Part shown: positions 7,632-15,624 of the stretch, in pieces
How the letters are laid out: each line of letters opens with the position of its first letter
Position numbering within the stretch: position 1 is the stretch's first letter
IMG/VR virus record: IMGVR_UViG_3300034374_012018
Location: 1 to 23,687 of that record
Source: a virus
Direction: 5' to 3' (one strand)
Length of the DNA: 23,687 nucleotides
The notes under the pieces: model-generated
Databases searched by the model: none
The model's input: only the letters and a program-made list of their open reading frames with translations
What the model was told of the DNA's origin: nothing
Position numbers and translations under genes: made by a program

Positions 7632-7661
7632 ATTATAGCGCATTCTAAGCTAAAATGACAC
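7632..7661 (-). promoter_or_regulatory. Possible promoter of the lipoprotein gene
   Basis: On the minus strand a perfect TATAAT (7632-7637) is preceded, 18 bases upstream, by GTGTCA (7656-7661; four of six match TTGACA). The gap 7592-7671 is the largest between any two head genes, and the start of transcription would fall about 30-35 bases before the ATG. The -35 box is weak, so this is moderate evidence. Confidence 0.4.
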
Positions 7662-7671
7662 TATTTTTAAG

Positions 7672-8532
7672 TTAAAGAAACATTTCATCAGTTAGTATAG
7701 GCTGAGCAGTACATCTGCATCTTATTTGTGAACCTGGGTGGCCTGTAATAAGTGACGGTTTATTCCATGCAAAATGTTTACCTTCATTATCTAAATGGGT
7801 TTGTCTTTCTCTTTCATCTAAAGAACCTGACCACCAATATTCGCCTATTCCTAATTCCTGTTGTCTTAATTGAGCTAAATCACCATTAAATTTATTTGTT
7901 TGATCCCTGGCAATTAGTCTTGCTCTATTCTCACTTATTTCAAAATTCTTTTGTAATTCTTCCCTAATTACTTTAACACCATTACCAGCTGACAAATTTC
8001 TAAATAGAGTTCCTTCCATTCTAGTAGCTTGTTCCGCTGATAATTTTTTAATTAATGCTGAATTTTGAGCTTGAAATAATTCTATTTGTGGCCTCAAATA
8101 AGGCTCGGCCATTATAGGATTAACTTTAACCGCTGAATGAATTACTTTAACTAATTGCCCTTTATTATAATTTGATATTCTAGCAGCTTGTTGGCCTGTT
8201 AGCTCATTTAGTGTTGGATCACTTACAAAAGAATTGTAATCAAAAAGGGTTGCTTTAGTTATTTCTTTAATTGAATCAACTAACCCTAAATCTAATTTTA
8301 ATTCAGAATTATCACCCCTTTCAACCTTAGCTTCTTCAACTAAAGAAGGCAATAAATCAATAACATTTTGCAAAGCTATTCTGCTTAATTGCTTATTTAA
8401 TGCTACTAATTCTTTTTCGTAAGTTCTTTGAGCATTGTGAGGATAAAGCCATTTAGCAAAATTCTTTCTAACCTTAACTTTACCATTATTAGCAAGTAAA
8501 GCTTGTTGTTTGAATATTGGATTTAAAGCCAT
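7672..8532 (-). CDS. Phage head morphogenesis protein (Mu gpF / SPP1 gp7-like)
   Basis: The 286-residue protein carries the C-terminal signature of the family: 'RLIARDQTNKFN' (residues 205-216), 'WWSGSLDERERQTH' (233-246), 'GKHFAWNKPSLI', and 'GHPGSQIRCRC' (264-274) with the paired Cys residues. The N-terminal 200 residues are helical. Family members enter the prohead with the portal and act in assembly or are ejected with DNA. I place the start at the ATG at 8530-8532 (MALNPIFKQQ) just after the stop of the upstream small gene; an in-frame TTG 12 bases further upstream is a less likely start. The gene follows the portal, as usual. Confidence 0.8.
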   Translation of the reverse strand: MALNPIFKQQALLANNGKVKVRKNFAKWLYPHNAQRTYEKELVALNKQLSRIALQNVIDLLPSLVEEAKVERGDNSELKLDLGLVDSIKEITKATLFDYNSFVSDPTLNELTGQQAARISNYNKGQLVKVIHSAVKVNPIMAEPYLRPQIELFQAQNSALIKKLSAEQATRMEGTLFRNLSAGNGVKVIREELQKNFEISENRARLIARDQTNKFNGDLAQLRQQELGIGEYWWSGSLDERERQTHLDNEGKHFAWNKPSLITGHPGSQIRCRCTAQPILTDEMFL

Positions 8533-8533
8533 A

Positions 8534-8740
8534 TTAATCTTCAATAAAATTATCTAATTCAATAGAATAATTAGTTTTTAAAAAACTTTTACAATATTCA
8601 TATCTTAAACAACCTGAAAAAATAATTCTAGAACTTATATCATTGTGCATAGAATGCTCGTCAATATCAATTATTATTTCATTATCAAGTTCGTTTAAAT
8701 AAATTTGAGTTTTATCTTTAGTATGAATTAATTTACTCAT
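8534..8740 (-). CDS. Small unknown acidic protein between portal and head morphogenesis genes
   Basis: The product has 68 residues with a beta-like middle ('TQIYLNELDNEIIIDIDEHS') and a Cys-containing end ('FSGCLRYEYCKSFLKTNY'). It overlaps the end of the portal gene by 8 bases and stops one base before the ATG of the next gene, so it is part of the head operon. I do not recognise it. The tight packing on both sides and the even codon use support a real gene. Confidence 0.55.
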   Translation of the reverse strand: MSKLIHTKDKTQIYLNELDNEIIIDIDEHSMHNDISSRIIFSGCLRYEYCKSFLKTNYSIELDNFIED

Positions 8741-10082
8741 TTTCTTTTGCTTTAGGTTCTTGAGGTATTTCTCCTAAATCAACTTCGCCTTCTGCTTCAG
8801 TTTCAATAGAGTAAGTTCCTCCTCCAAATCTACTTTCCCTAACTTCTTCAGGACCTACAACCCCATTATTAATATAAATCTGATCAGTCTCTGCTTGTTC
8901 TTTTCTCATAGTAACTTTTTCATTTTCTGTTTGTTGCCATAAAGAATTAAACTTAATATTATATTCTTGATTCTCATTAACTTTAGAGTCTTTAGCTTTA
9001 ACAATATAACCTTTTAATTTATCAAAAGGATCAAGCATTTCTTCATCTTGATCAGATTTTATTCTATCATAATATAATCTTAATTGGTTATCATCATTAC
9101 CGCCTAAAGATTTTCCTTGAATACCAAATAGCATTGGAGGAACACCCATAACACCAAATAAAGCGGTTTGAGATTTAGTAAAAGTTTCAGCAACTCCAGT
9201 TAATGTTTGATTTACTGAATCAAAATTTTCTTCATTATCTAAAAGTAATGTTGTTGAAACTGATTTAGCTAAATCAAAACTTGTTATTCTTGCATCTAAT
9301 TGTTTTAAACCATCTGGAGTTGATAATAAACCCATTAAACCTTTGATCTTTAGAACATCAATATTTGCTTTAGTTAATAATCTCATTAAAGCTTGCTGAG
9401 CTAATCCATAATCTTCTAATTCTTCATGGATTGATTGTAATATTGATAATCCCCAATAAGTTTCATAATTTGTTTGCAATCCTAATTCATCAAAAGGATA
9501 ATATTCTCCTCTAAAAACTAAACATCTACTTTCATGAATAGTTAATACCTGGCTTCCACTTGTTACCGTAAAGAATTCAGGATCACCAAACTTAGGGCTT
9601 GCTGCATCAGTATAATAATTCAAAGTATCAATAGTAACATATTTTCTACTAAAGAATTTAAGCTTTTGAACTGATCTAATATTATTGACATTTACAGGAT
9701 CGTTGGGCTCTCCGCCATCATCTATAACCATAAAGATAATTGATCCACCGAATAATTTTGAAGCCCTTAAAGCATTTTTAAATTCTTTCTTAGCTTTTAA
9801 TCTTTCAAGATAATTTAAAATTATTCCGTCAGTATCTTCAGGAATAGTAACCCATTGACGAGTCATATCATCACTTAAAAGATCAATATATCTTTTAGTT
9901 AATCCATTTCCTGTATATAAAGCAGCAAATAATGAATCATCGCCTAAATTTAATGAAAAGCCAGTATTGCCTGATTTTCTTGTGCCTAATTTTTTAGCGC
10001 AATCAACATAACCATCAGTATTTAATGCTTCATCAGTATTATCCACATTAGTTATTTTAGATATTTTATTTTTGTTTGTCAT
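8733..10082 (-). CDS. Portal protein (DUF1073 family)
   Basis: The 449-residue protein has DUF1073 portal features: 'GLTKRYIDLLSDDMTRQWVTI' (residues about 59-79), 'ALRASKLFGGSIIFMVIDDGG' (about 104-124), 'YETYWGLSILQSIHEELEDY', the clip/stem region, and 'GVPPMLFGIQGKSLGGNDDNQLRLYYDRIKSDQDEEM' (here quoted only as its key pieces GVPPMLFG and YYDRIKSDQDEE). It forms the ring at the capsid vertex through which DNA passes. It starts at an ATGA overlap with the stop of the large terminase gene. DUF1073 proteins are sometimes listed under the name of the anti-CBASS protein Acb1; nothing here supports a nuclease role. Confidence 0.82.
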   Translation of the reverse strand: MTNKNKISKITNVDNTDEALNTDGYVDCAKKLGTRKSGNTGFSLNLGDDSLFAALYTGNGLTKRYIDLLSDDMTRQWVTIPEDTDGIILNYLERLKAKKEFKNALRASKLFGGSIIFMVIDDGGEPNDPVNVNNIRSVQKLKFFSRKYVTIDTLNYYTDAASPKFGDPEFFTVTSGSQVLTIHESRCLVFRGEYYPFDELGLQTNYETYWGLSILQSIHEELEDYGLAQQALMRLLTKANIDVLKIKGLMGLLSTPDGLKQLDARITSFDLAKSVSTTLLLDNEENFDSVNQTLTGVAETFTKSQTALFGVMGVPPMLFGIQGKSLGGNDDNQLRLYYDRIKSDQDEEMLDPFDKLKGYIVKAKDSKVNENQEYNIKFNSLWQQTENEKVTMRKEQAETDQIYINNGVVGPEEVRESRFGGGTYSIETEAEGEVDLGEIPQEPKAKENE

Positions 10083-11584
10083 AATTTATTAACTTCGTTT
10101 ATTAAAGCCGAATAGTTTAAAGGTTTATTTTTATCATCTTCAGGATCAAAAAGTAAATCTTTTATTGCATAAGTCAGTGTATCAACCTGATCTTTTTTAT
10201 TATTGTTCTTTTTAGATGAAAAAAGAAGCAATTCTTTTTCTAATATTGCTAAGAATGGAGCATCTTTAGGAAATAAAACTTGTGATGATTCCATTCTAGG
10301 CAGTATATCATTAGCTCTAGCCACCTTATCCTTTTCAGGAATTAATTTAGTAACTGGTATATTTGTCTCATCTTCTAACAATTGAATTAATCCTATGCCG
10401 GAAGATTTATCTTCAACAGCAAATTTAATCAATGGAACTTTATATTCATTATTTTTATGCTTTAACCAGAACTCTTTAGAAGCCTTTAAAAGCTTAGGGG
10501 TTGTTACTTTCTCCCTATAAACATCAATCAAATATGCGTATTTTCTTCCATTTTTAGTAAGAAGTCCCCAACACATAAAAACAGTATAGTCATTGTCCCT
10601 TCCTTCCTTTGAAGCAGTATCAGCATAAATAGCATAATAATCCATCTTAGGCAAAAACATCCAGTATTTAAACCATTCTTTTTTAAATACTTCGCCGTCG
10701 TCTGGCTCTGTCTCTTGAAAGAATTGAGCTTCATAAACTTTAGAACCCATATCAATTCTATCTTGCTTCATTTCATTAGGCCCATACCTTCTAGGCTCTA
10801 TAAATTCACCTTTCTTATAAACTTTAACAACATCACCAAAACTATAAATTTTAGTTTGTCTTGCTTGAATAGGAATAATTACATTTTCCCATCCATCATC
10901 AACAAAAGTTCCTGTAAAATCTTCATCGCCTAATCTTTGTTGAATATTAAGCTTTTGACCTAGCTTCCTATTATTAAACCTGGAAAAAGCAGTTCCTCTA
11001 GTCCAATTTAAAGCTGATTCTCTTTGTGTTACTGATAAAGCTTCAGCCGGATTCATTAAATCATCAAAGATTAAAATATTACCACCTTCACCTGTTAATG
11101 CTCCATTTGTTGAAGCAGCTATTCTAAAACCTCCTTCAGTTGTAATAAATTGGCTTTGAGTATTTTTAGTTTCGCTTTCATCAATCTTTCCAAACTTAGC
11201 AGAATTATCAATTTTAAATCTAGGAAAAGCCCTTTTATACCAAGAAGTATTTGAAATTGCTCGACCGTAACCATGTAATTTTTGAGATAATGTTGCACCA
11301 TAAGAAATAGTTATTATTTTCATTTTAGGATTATGGCCTAGTAACCACATCGAAAAAGCAACATTGCATAAAGCTGATTTACCAAATCTAGGAGGGATAT
11401 TGATATTAAGGTTTTTAATTTCACCTCTACCAAATGCCTCTAAATACTCACACAGGAGCTCAATATACCAATTATCTAAATAAACCTCTCCGGCGTCAAA
11501 TTTAGGAAAAGATTGCTCATAAAAGCAGCTTAACTTGCTCTGAACGAGGTGATCTAATGTATCAGTATTATAAAGATCAGTCAT
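10079..11584 (-). CDS. terL: Terminase large subunit
   Basis: The 501-residue protein has an N-terminal ATPase with Walker A 'NIPPRFGKSAL' (residues 62-72), an ATP-coupling 'ITISYGATLSQKLHG' segment, and Walker B 'ILIFDDLMNP' (170-179). The C-terminal RNase H-like nuclease starts at 'YYAIYADTASKEGRDNDYT' (probable first catalytic Asp at 322) and continues with 'FAVEDKSSGIGLIQLL' and 'DQVDTLTYAIKDL', holding the remaining acidic residues. It powers DNA packaging into the prohead and cuts the concatemer. It overlaps the small subunit gene by 8 bases upstream and the portal gene by 4 bases downstream. Confidence 0.93.
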   Translation of the reverse strand: MTDLYNTDTLDHLVQSKLSCFYEQSFPKFDAGEVYLDNWYIELLCEYLEAFGRGEIKNLNINIPPRFGKSALCNVAFSMWLLGHNPKMKIITISYGATLSQKLHGYGRAISNTSWYKRAFPRFKIDNSAKFGKIDESETKNTQSQFITTEGGFRIAASTNGALTGEGGNILIFDDLMNPAEALSVTQRESALNWTRGTAFSRFNNRKLGQKLNIQQRLGDEDFTGTFVDDGWENVIIPIQARQTKIYSFGDVVKVYKKGEFIEPRRYGPNEMKQDRIDMGSKVYEAQFFQETEPDDGEVFKKEWFKYWMFLPKMDYYAIYADTASKEGRDNDYTVFMCWGLLTKNGRKYAYLIDVYREKVTTPKLLKASKEFWLKHKNNEYKVPLIKFAVEDKSSGIGLIQLLEDETNIPVTKLIPEKDKVARANDILPRMESSQVLFPKDAPFLAILEKELLLFSSKKNNNKKDQVDTLTYAIKDLLFDPEDDKNKPLNYSALINEVNKL

Positions 11585-12017
11585 TCTTTAGTTTTTTAGC
11601 TTGCTTTGCAATTTGCCTATCAATTAATTCTTTTTCCTTATCAGAAAGTTCTTGAGATTCATTTACTGTAGCATCAAGAATATTTTTCTGAACGGGTTTA
11701 CCTTCTGTTCTGTCCATTACATCATTCCATGCTGAAGCTTGAACTTTTTCATCAATTAAAGTATTGCTCGCAATTTCTAATAGAGAATAAACTTCTAAGC
11801 CTACTTCTTTTACTAATGCGGCTTTATCTAATTGGCCAGATTTTTTAAGAGCTTTTGCTTTTTCATTTCCCATAAATTCTAAAGCAATTTTAAAGCGTTC
11901 TTTCAAGTCTCTTTTCTTCCTTCTAGCCTCTCCGGATTTTTTTCCACCATTGCTACTAATTTTCTTTGCTTCCTCTTTGGTTCTTTGGGTAACAGGAATT
12001 AAATCTTTTTGTGCCAT
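11577..12017 (-). CDS. terS: Probable terminase small subunit
   Basis: The 146-residue basic protein directly precedes the large subunit and overlaps it. It starts with a Lys/Arg-rich, helix-forming segment ('SSNGGKKSGEARRKKRDLKE', residues about 21-40), which could bind DNA, followed by a helical core and 'WNDVMDRTEGKPVQ' (about 97-110), a phrase common in small terminase subunits and their DUF5681-like relatives, and a charged C-terminal helix. It is expected to recognise the packaging site, which may lie in the non-coding DNA just upstream. The function follows from position and motif. Confidence 0.72.
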   Translation of the reverse strand: MAQKDLIPVTQRTKEEAKKISSNGGKKSGEARRKKRDLKERFKIALEFMGNEKAKALKKSGQLDKAALVKEVGLEVYSLLEIASNTLIDEKVQASAWNDVMDRTEGKPVQKNILDATVNESQELSDKEKELIDRQIAKQAKKLKND

Positions 12018-12083
12018 TTTTTAACTAAATTAATATTAAAAACATAAATTATATTTTACAAATCCTAAAAGTACATTCAAAAC

Positions 12084-12203
12084 TAACCCTTTTTAATAGG
12101 TTACACTAAGGTTTCAGGCCTAGTAACCCTCTTAAAGCCAAGGTATGCTTATCTCCAGGGGGTTAAAAGTCACAGGTTTCAAGGTATATAGGCGCTAAGC
12201 CCT
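12084..12203. other. GC-richer structured non-coding patch upstream of the terminase genes
   Basis: This stretch is visibly richer in G and C than its surroundings. It contains alternating TAACC and GGTTA blocks: TAACCC at 12084-12089, GGTTAC at 12099-12104, GTAACCC at 12123-12129 and GGGTTA at 12060+100 (12160-12165), able to pair in several ways. AGGTTTCA occurs twice (near 12110 and 12174). No open reading frame fits. Its place beside the small terminase gene makes a packaging (cos or pac) site possible; an RNA leader or part of the origin are alternatives. Confidence 0.4.
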
Positions 12204-12210
12204 TATATAC
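12184..12210. repeat. Inverted repeat (hairpin) beside the AT-rich stretch
   Basis: GTATATA (12184-12190) pairs with TATATAC (12204-12210); inside it GGC (12191-12193) pairs with GCC (12199-12201) around a five-base loop, leaving a two-base bulge. It borders a very AT-rich run. It may be a protein-binding palindrome of the origin or a weak transcription terminator in either direction. Confidence 0.5.
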
Positions 12211-12405
12211 ATATTTATTATTTTATTTTTTATATATTTTTTATTATTATTATATGTATACTTTAATTATTACTTGTAACTTGTAACTTTATATAAATAA
12301 AATAATAATAAAAGCAATAAATAAAAGGCTTCAGGAAAAAATAAAAAAGTTACAACCCTTTCAAAACCTATAACTTTTTCTTGTAACTTTAGCCTTAGTA
12401 GTAAC
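12211..12405. repeat. AT-rich stretch with TTGTAACTT repeats: candidate replication origin
   Basis: Positions about 12211-12310 are almost pure A/T. Around it lie four exact TTGTAACTT copies: two overlapping direct copies with a 7-base step (12274-12282 and 12281-12289), one inverted (12347-12355) and one direct (12381-12389). Degenerate relatives are 12371-12376 (TAACTT) and 12401-12407 (GTAACCT). Repeated short sites beside a low-melting stretch, directly downstream of the primase-helicase gene, are the usual layout of an iteron-type origin. The window 12018-12406 has no gene. The origin call is inference. Confidence 0.45.
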
Positions 12406-12406
12406 C

Positions 12407-14716
12407 TTATTTTAATAATTCTCTAATTTTTTCATTAGAGTAATTTTTCTTTCGCCAAATTCTTCTCGCTTTTCCGTCAATTTTTATCGGTTTTGCAACA
12501 GCACTAAATCCTAATTTTTTCATTAAAAGATGTTTTTTACTAGTTTGAATGTCTAAATCCGGATATTCAAAAAGCAAAGCATCGAATAAATCTGATGAAG
12601 AAACAACCTCTTTATTGTAATATTTTCCCCCTTTTTCGATCAATTCTTTTAATTCTGAATACCCTTCAAAAGAAGATTCTTCAGTTGCAATCATAGAAAG
12701 TTTATCATCAGTCATAGGGGCTTGTTTTATAGCTAAAAATTCATCAGATAATTTATATTCCAATAACCATTTTCTAATTTCATTACCGTAAGTTCTAACC
12801 GCTCCAAATAGTTTAGGAAAATATGTATCAGCACTTTCCCCTACATATTCAACTAATTCATTTAATGATTCTATTTGAGTAAATATTATCCACCATCTTC
12901 GATCATCTTGATCAATAGGCAATGAGTCTTTATAGTTAGTAAAACAAATATAATTAGTTGTGTTGTAAGTCATATATTGCTTTACACCTTTATCATTAAT
13001 TTGAATCATCCGATCAGTAACTAAAGGTTTTAAACTATTAATAGCATCATATCTATTATGTCCTTTTACCCTTAATTCTTCTAAAACATTCACACTAACA
13101 TTTGTAGCCCAACCATTAAAATCACTTACAACTTGTCCGGGGCTTACTGTTCCTACATTCCTATCACCTAAACAACATCTAAGTAATTCGCCAAAAAATG
13201 ATTTACCTACACCTTGAATTGATTGAATAACCGGACTCCAAAGGATTTGTTTACCTGGAAATTGCACTTGATGAGCTAGCCATTGAGTAAAAATATCGCT
13301 ATTATTTTTAGTCGTGCAAATAAATTTAATATGTTTTTTAACTAAACTTATTGCGGCTCTTCCTTCTTCAGAATATTCAATTGCTGCTGTAGGAACTGTT
13401 TTAGGATTAAAACAATTTAATACTTTATATTCATCTATTTCAACAACAGGCTCATGAGTATTAGGTAAATAAGCCATTGCATCAACGGTATCAATAAAAC
13501 CGCTATCAGCAATATATTTAGCTGCTGATTGTTTTGAGCCATTAACAGAAGGAGGAACGTGTTTACCATTTTTAATATTAAAAGCTTCTGTTTTTAATAT
13601 CTTTAAAGTATTAAGATTTGCAAAGGCTGTATGACTATTAATATAAACCCATTCTTTACACCAATCAGGCGCTTCACCTTCTTCAACAAAAGTTCCATTA
13701 ATTATTTCAACACCGCTTAAAAGATTCCTGATATTGCTTATCGGGATTTTTACGTTAGAAATATCTTTATATCTATCTTGAATAGCTTTTACAATCTTCT
13801 CAAGATTAATCTTAGAAAAGTTATGCTTTTTAATTTTAGGTATTAATTCAAACTCTAAATCCTTTTCATTAGCATATTTAATCTTATCTAAATATCTATT
13901 TACTTGCTCGGAAGCTTCATCATAATTAACTTCTTTAACCATATAAGATATAGTGCCAAGAGTAACACCGCCAGAAACATCAAAACTCTTCCACCTGGTT
14001 TCTGTCATTCCTTCTTCATAATTATCACCGTCTTGACTCCAATCTTCCCATAAATCTAAACCCTTAACTGGGTCCCAATCATGCAAAGCCATTCCAACTT
14101 TAACCCATTCATCATTTCCCATTGATGGATCAAGTTTTTCAAGCATTTCTAATACTTTATCTTCGGACCAATTAGCAGATTTACCACCGATTAAACCTTC
14201 AAAATCTCCTAAGTCATTAGTTTCTAATTTGTAAGCAATAAGATTAAATATTGCTTCAGGGGTTTCTTGTTGTTCGAATTTACCAAATAAATCATCGCAC
14301 CAAACATAATCACCTTTATCAGTTGAGCAAGAAGTTATTAGGCAATAAGATCCTTCAGTTAAAAAATCAACACCCTCATATTCTTTTAAAGTTTTCTTGA
14401 AAGAATAATCATTGTATTTTTCAGGAATCTTTAAATAATAATGATAACCACCTCTAGGCGTTTTAACTGTAGGGGTTAAATCTAAATTAAATCTTTCACA
14501 TAATTTAGCCCAACTCTTATCTCCATTATTCCTAGGATCAACATCAACAACAAGATCTTTAAAACCTATTTGCCAACCAATATTGCTATTGTGGCTATGA
14601 AGCTGTTCACTAGAAAATATTGTAGTTCTCCAATTCTTTCTAGGTATTTTAACATCTAAAGGCATTAAGTTTTTACCAGCTGAAAGATATTGGTCAATAA
14701 TAGAATTTTTAACCAT
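12407..14716 (-). CDS. Bifunctional primase-polymerase / SF3 (D5-like) helicase
   Basis: The 769-residue protein has three parts. Residues about 1-165 form an archaeo-eukaryotic type prim-pol domain: 'WQIGFKDLVVDVDPRNNG' with the catalytic Asp pair at 58 and 60, 'TPRGGYHYYLKIP' with His 92, and 'GVDFLTEGSYCLIT'. Residues about 183-262 look like the PriCT helical domain ('GNDEWVKVGMALHDWDP', 'RWKSFDVSGGVTLGTISYM'). Residues about 450-640 form an SF3/D5-like helicase: Walker A 'QGVGKS' at 501-506, Walker B 'VLEE' at 544-547, sensor 'ICFTNYKDSLPI' near 590-601, and 'DDRRWW' at 604-609. It should prime and unwind at the phage origin. It is transcribed leftward with the small HTH gene just upstream, and the TTGTAACTT repeats follow its 3' end. 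Confidence 0.9.
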   Translation of the reverse strand: MVKNSIIDQYLSAGKNLMPLDVKIPRKNWRTTIFSSEQLHSHNSNIGWQIGFKDLVVDVDPRNNGDKSWAKLCERFNLDLTPTVKTPRGGYHYYLKIPEKYNDYSFKKTLKEYEGVDFLTEGSYCLITSCSTDKGDYVWCDDLFGKFEQQETPEAIFNLIAYKLETNDLGDFEGLIGGKSANWSEDKVLEMLEKLDPSMGNDEWVKVGMALHDWDPVKGLDLWEDWSQDGDNYEEGMTETRWKSFDVSGGVTLGTISYMVKEVNYDEASEQVNRYLDKIKYANEKDLEFELIPKIKKHNFSKINLEKIVKAIQDRYKDISNVKIPISNIRNLLSGVEIINGTFVEEGEAPDWCKEWVYINSHTAFANLNTLKILKTEAFNIKNGKHVPPSVNGSKQSAAKYIADSGFIDTVDAMAYLPNTHEPVVEIDEYKVLNCFNPKTVPTAAIEYSEEGRAAISLVKKHIKFICTTKNNSDIFTQWLAHQVQFPGKQILWSPVIQSIQGVGKSFFGELLRCCLGDRNVGTVSPGQVVSDFNGWATNVSVNVLEELRVKGHNRYDAINSLKPLVTDRMIQINDKGVKQYMTYNTTNYICFTNYKDSLPIDQDDRRWWIIFTQIESLNELVEYVGESADTYFPKLFGAVRTYGNEIRKWLLEYKLSDEFLAIKQAPMTDDKLSMIATEESSFEGYSELKELIEKGGKYYNKEVVSSSDLFDALLFEYPDLDIQTSKKHLLMKKLGFSAVAKPIKIDGKARRIWRKKNYSNEKIRELLK

Positions 14717-14772
14717 ATCAAATATTTATTTTAATTTATAATATTTACGTTCCAATCAAACTAAGATGAAGC

Positions 14773-14973
14773 TTAATTTGCCGTAGTTTTAGTAGGTCTT
14801 AGATAGTTTGTTACTTTCAGTAAAGTACCATAAGTATAATTAGCTTTTTTACCATCAGCAAGCTTTTTAAGAGTCGGATAAGTTAATCCTGTAGCTTCTG
14901 CAATCACATAAAGCTTCTTATCTTTAAGCAAAGCTTGTATTTCTTCTAAAGACATTAAATCATCAGTAGACAT
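14773..14973 (-). CDS. Small helix-turn-helix DNA-binding regulator
   Basis: The 66-residue protein is almost entirely one DNA-binding domain: 'LYVIAEATGLTYPTLKKLADGK' (split: LYVIAEATGL and TYPTLKKLADGK, residues about 22-43) is a classic helix-turn-helix, followed by 'YTYGTLLKVTNYL', the closing helix of Cro/CI-like folds. It is the first gene of the leftward early operon and faces a divergent promoter pair, the standard position for an early switch protein that controls its own promoter and the opposite one. It is shorter than full repressors and lacks a dimerisation or cleavage domain, so Cro-like is a better guess than CI-like. Confidence 0.72.
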   Translation of the reverse strand: MSTDDLMSLEEIQALLKDKKLYVIAEATGLTYPTLKKLADGKKANYTYGTLLKVTNYLRPTKTTAN

Positions 14974-15007
14974 AATTTATTTTAATTTAAGGTTAATAAA
15001 GAAAATA

Positions 15008-15036
15008 ATTATAAAATGCAATTTCTTATTTGTAAA
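15008..15036 (-). promoter_or_regulatory. Leftward early promoter (HTH and primase-helicase genes)
   Basis: On the minus strand TTTACA (15031-15036) and TATAAT (15008-15013) are separated by exactly 17 bases. Transcription should start near 15001, 28 bases before the HTH gene ATG. It diverges from the first rightward promoter at 15086 and has the same boxes but an unrelated spacer. Confidence 0.78.
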
Positions 15037-15061
15037 CCTTAAATTGCAAAAAATAAAATAT

Positions 15062-15143
15062 ATTTTAAAATATGTAAAATAATTGTTTACATTAAAGATT
15101 TAAGGATCTATAATATAAAAGTCAGTTAGACAAATAAAAACTT
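15062..15143 (+). repeat. 82-base perfect direct repeat, copy 1 (carries promoter P1)
   Basis: These 82 bases are identical to 18009-18090. They include an AT-rich upstream block (ATTTTAAAATATGTAAAATA), both promoter boxes, the spacer, and the start of the mRNA leader. The two copies flank the accessory gene block 15162-18003. Confidence 0.85.
15086..15114 (+). promoter_or_regulatory. Rightward early promoter P1
   Basis: TTTACA (15086-15091), 17-base spacer TTAAAGATTTAAGGATC, TATAAT (15109-15114). The spacer is identical in P2 and P4. An AT-rich UP-like block lies just upstream. Transcription should begin near 15121, giving a short leader that ends in CTTTAAAATGATAAAA before the first gene. 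Confidence 0.85.
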
Positions 15144-15161
15144 TAAAATGATAAAAATAAA

Positions 15162-15530
15162 ATGAATAATTATAAAAAATTCAATTGGCAATATTTTGTA
15201 ACAGATAGAAGGCAATTTTTAGCAATTATTAAACAAATTCAAAGAAAAGGAACTTTTAATAAGTATGATATTTATCAAATTGATAATTGTTTAAGATTTA
15301 CTTCTATAAGAAATTATATATTCCCACAATTTGAAAAAACCCCTTCTATTTATATTACTTTTAATTACGGCGATAAAGTAGATAAAAAATATTTCTTTGC
15401 AGCTTTACAAGACTTTAAAAGAAGTTTTGAAGAAATAGAAAAAGTAACTGAAATAATTAAAATATATAAACCTAGAAATGAAATTTGTATATTTTTCAAA
15501 AAATTAATTAAAAAGCTAATTAAATTTTAA
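15162..15530 (+). CDS. Unknown early protein, 122 residues, basic C-terminus
   Basis: The first rightward gene after promoter P1. Aromatic residues are frequent ('NWQYFVTDRRQFLAII', 'YIFPQFEKTPSIYITFNYGD'), and the C-terminus is Lys-rich ('FFKKLIKKLIKF'), which could contact nucleic acid or membrane. I do not recognise a family. The ATG overlaps (ATGA) the stop of a five-codon leader frame beginning at 15148. Codon use and A/T richness match the neighbours. First genes of early operons are often host-takeover or anti-defence factors, but there is no motif evidence for that here. Confidence 0.7.
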   Translation: MNNYKKFNWQYFVTDRRQFLAIIKQIQRKGTFNKYDIYQIDNCLRFTSIRNYIFPQFEKTPSIYITFNYGDKVDKKYFFAALQDFKRSFEEIEKVTEIIKIYKPRNEICIFFKKLIKKLIKF

Positions 15531-15592
15531 AATAAGTATTAAATAATATTTTAAAATATGTAAAATAAATTTTAAAATATGTAAATTAATTG

Positions 15593-15621
15593 TTTACATT
15601 AAAGATTTAAGGATCTATAAT
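15593..15621 (+). promoter_or_regulatory. Rightward early promoter P2
   Basis: TTTACA (15593-15598), the same 17-base spacer as P1 and P4, and TATAAT (15616-15621). The AT-rich upstream block is present twice in tandem (15548-15590). Transcription should start near 15628, at the base of a hairpin. Confidence 0.85.
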
Positions 15622-15624
15622 ATA

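Noticed and set aside
8533-8544. TTG start giving four extra residues for the head morphogenesis protein
   Set aside because: The ATG at 8530-8532, one base after the previous stop, gives a better start; TTG is rare elsewhere in this window.
8733-10082. Portal protein as an anti-CBASS Acb1 nuclease
   Set aside because: Some DUF1073 proteins bear this name in databases, but no paired His-x-Thr motifs are visible and gene order fits a portal.
12084-12180. A tRNA or tRNA-like fold in the GC-richer patch
   Set aside because: No cloverleaf, no T-loop consensus and no acceptor stem could be built on either strand.
14984-15045. Perfect 11-base inverted repeat AATTTAAGGTT / AACCTTAAATT as paired operators of the HTH protein
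   Set aside because: The left copy is also the usual leader module before the ATG (compare the start at 5922), so only one copy is unexplained; in AT-rich DNA this may be chance.
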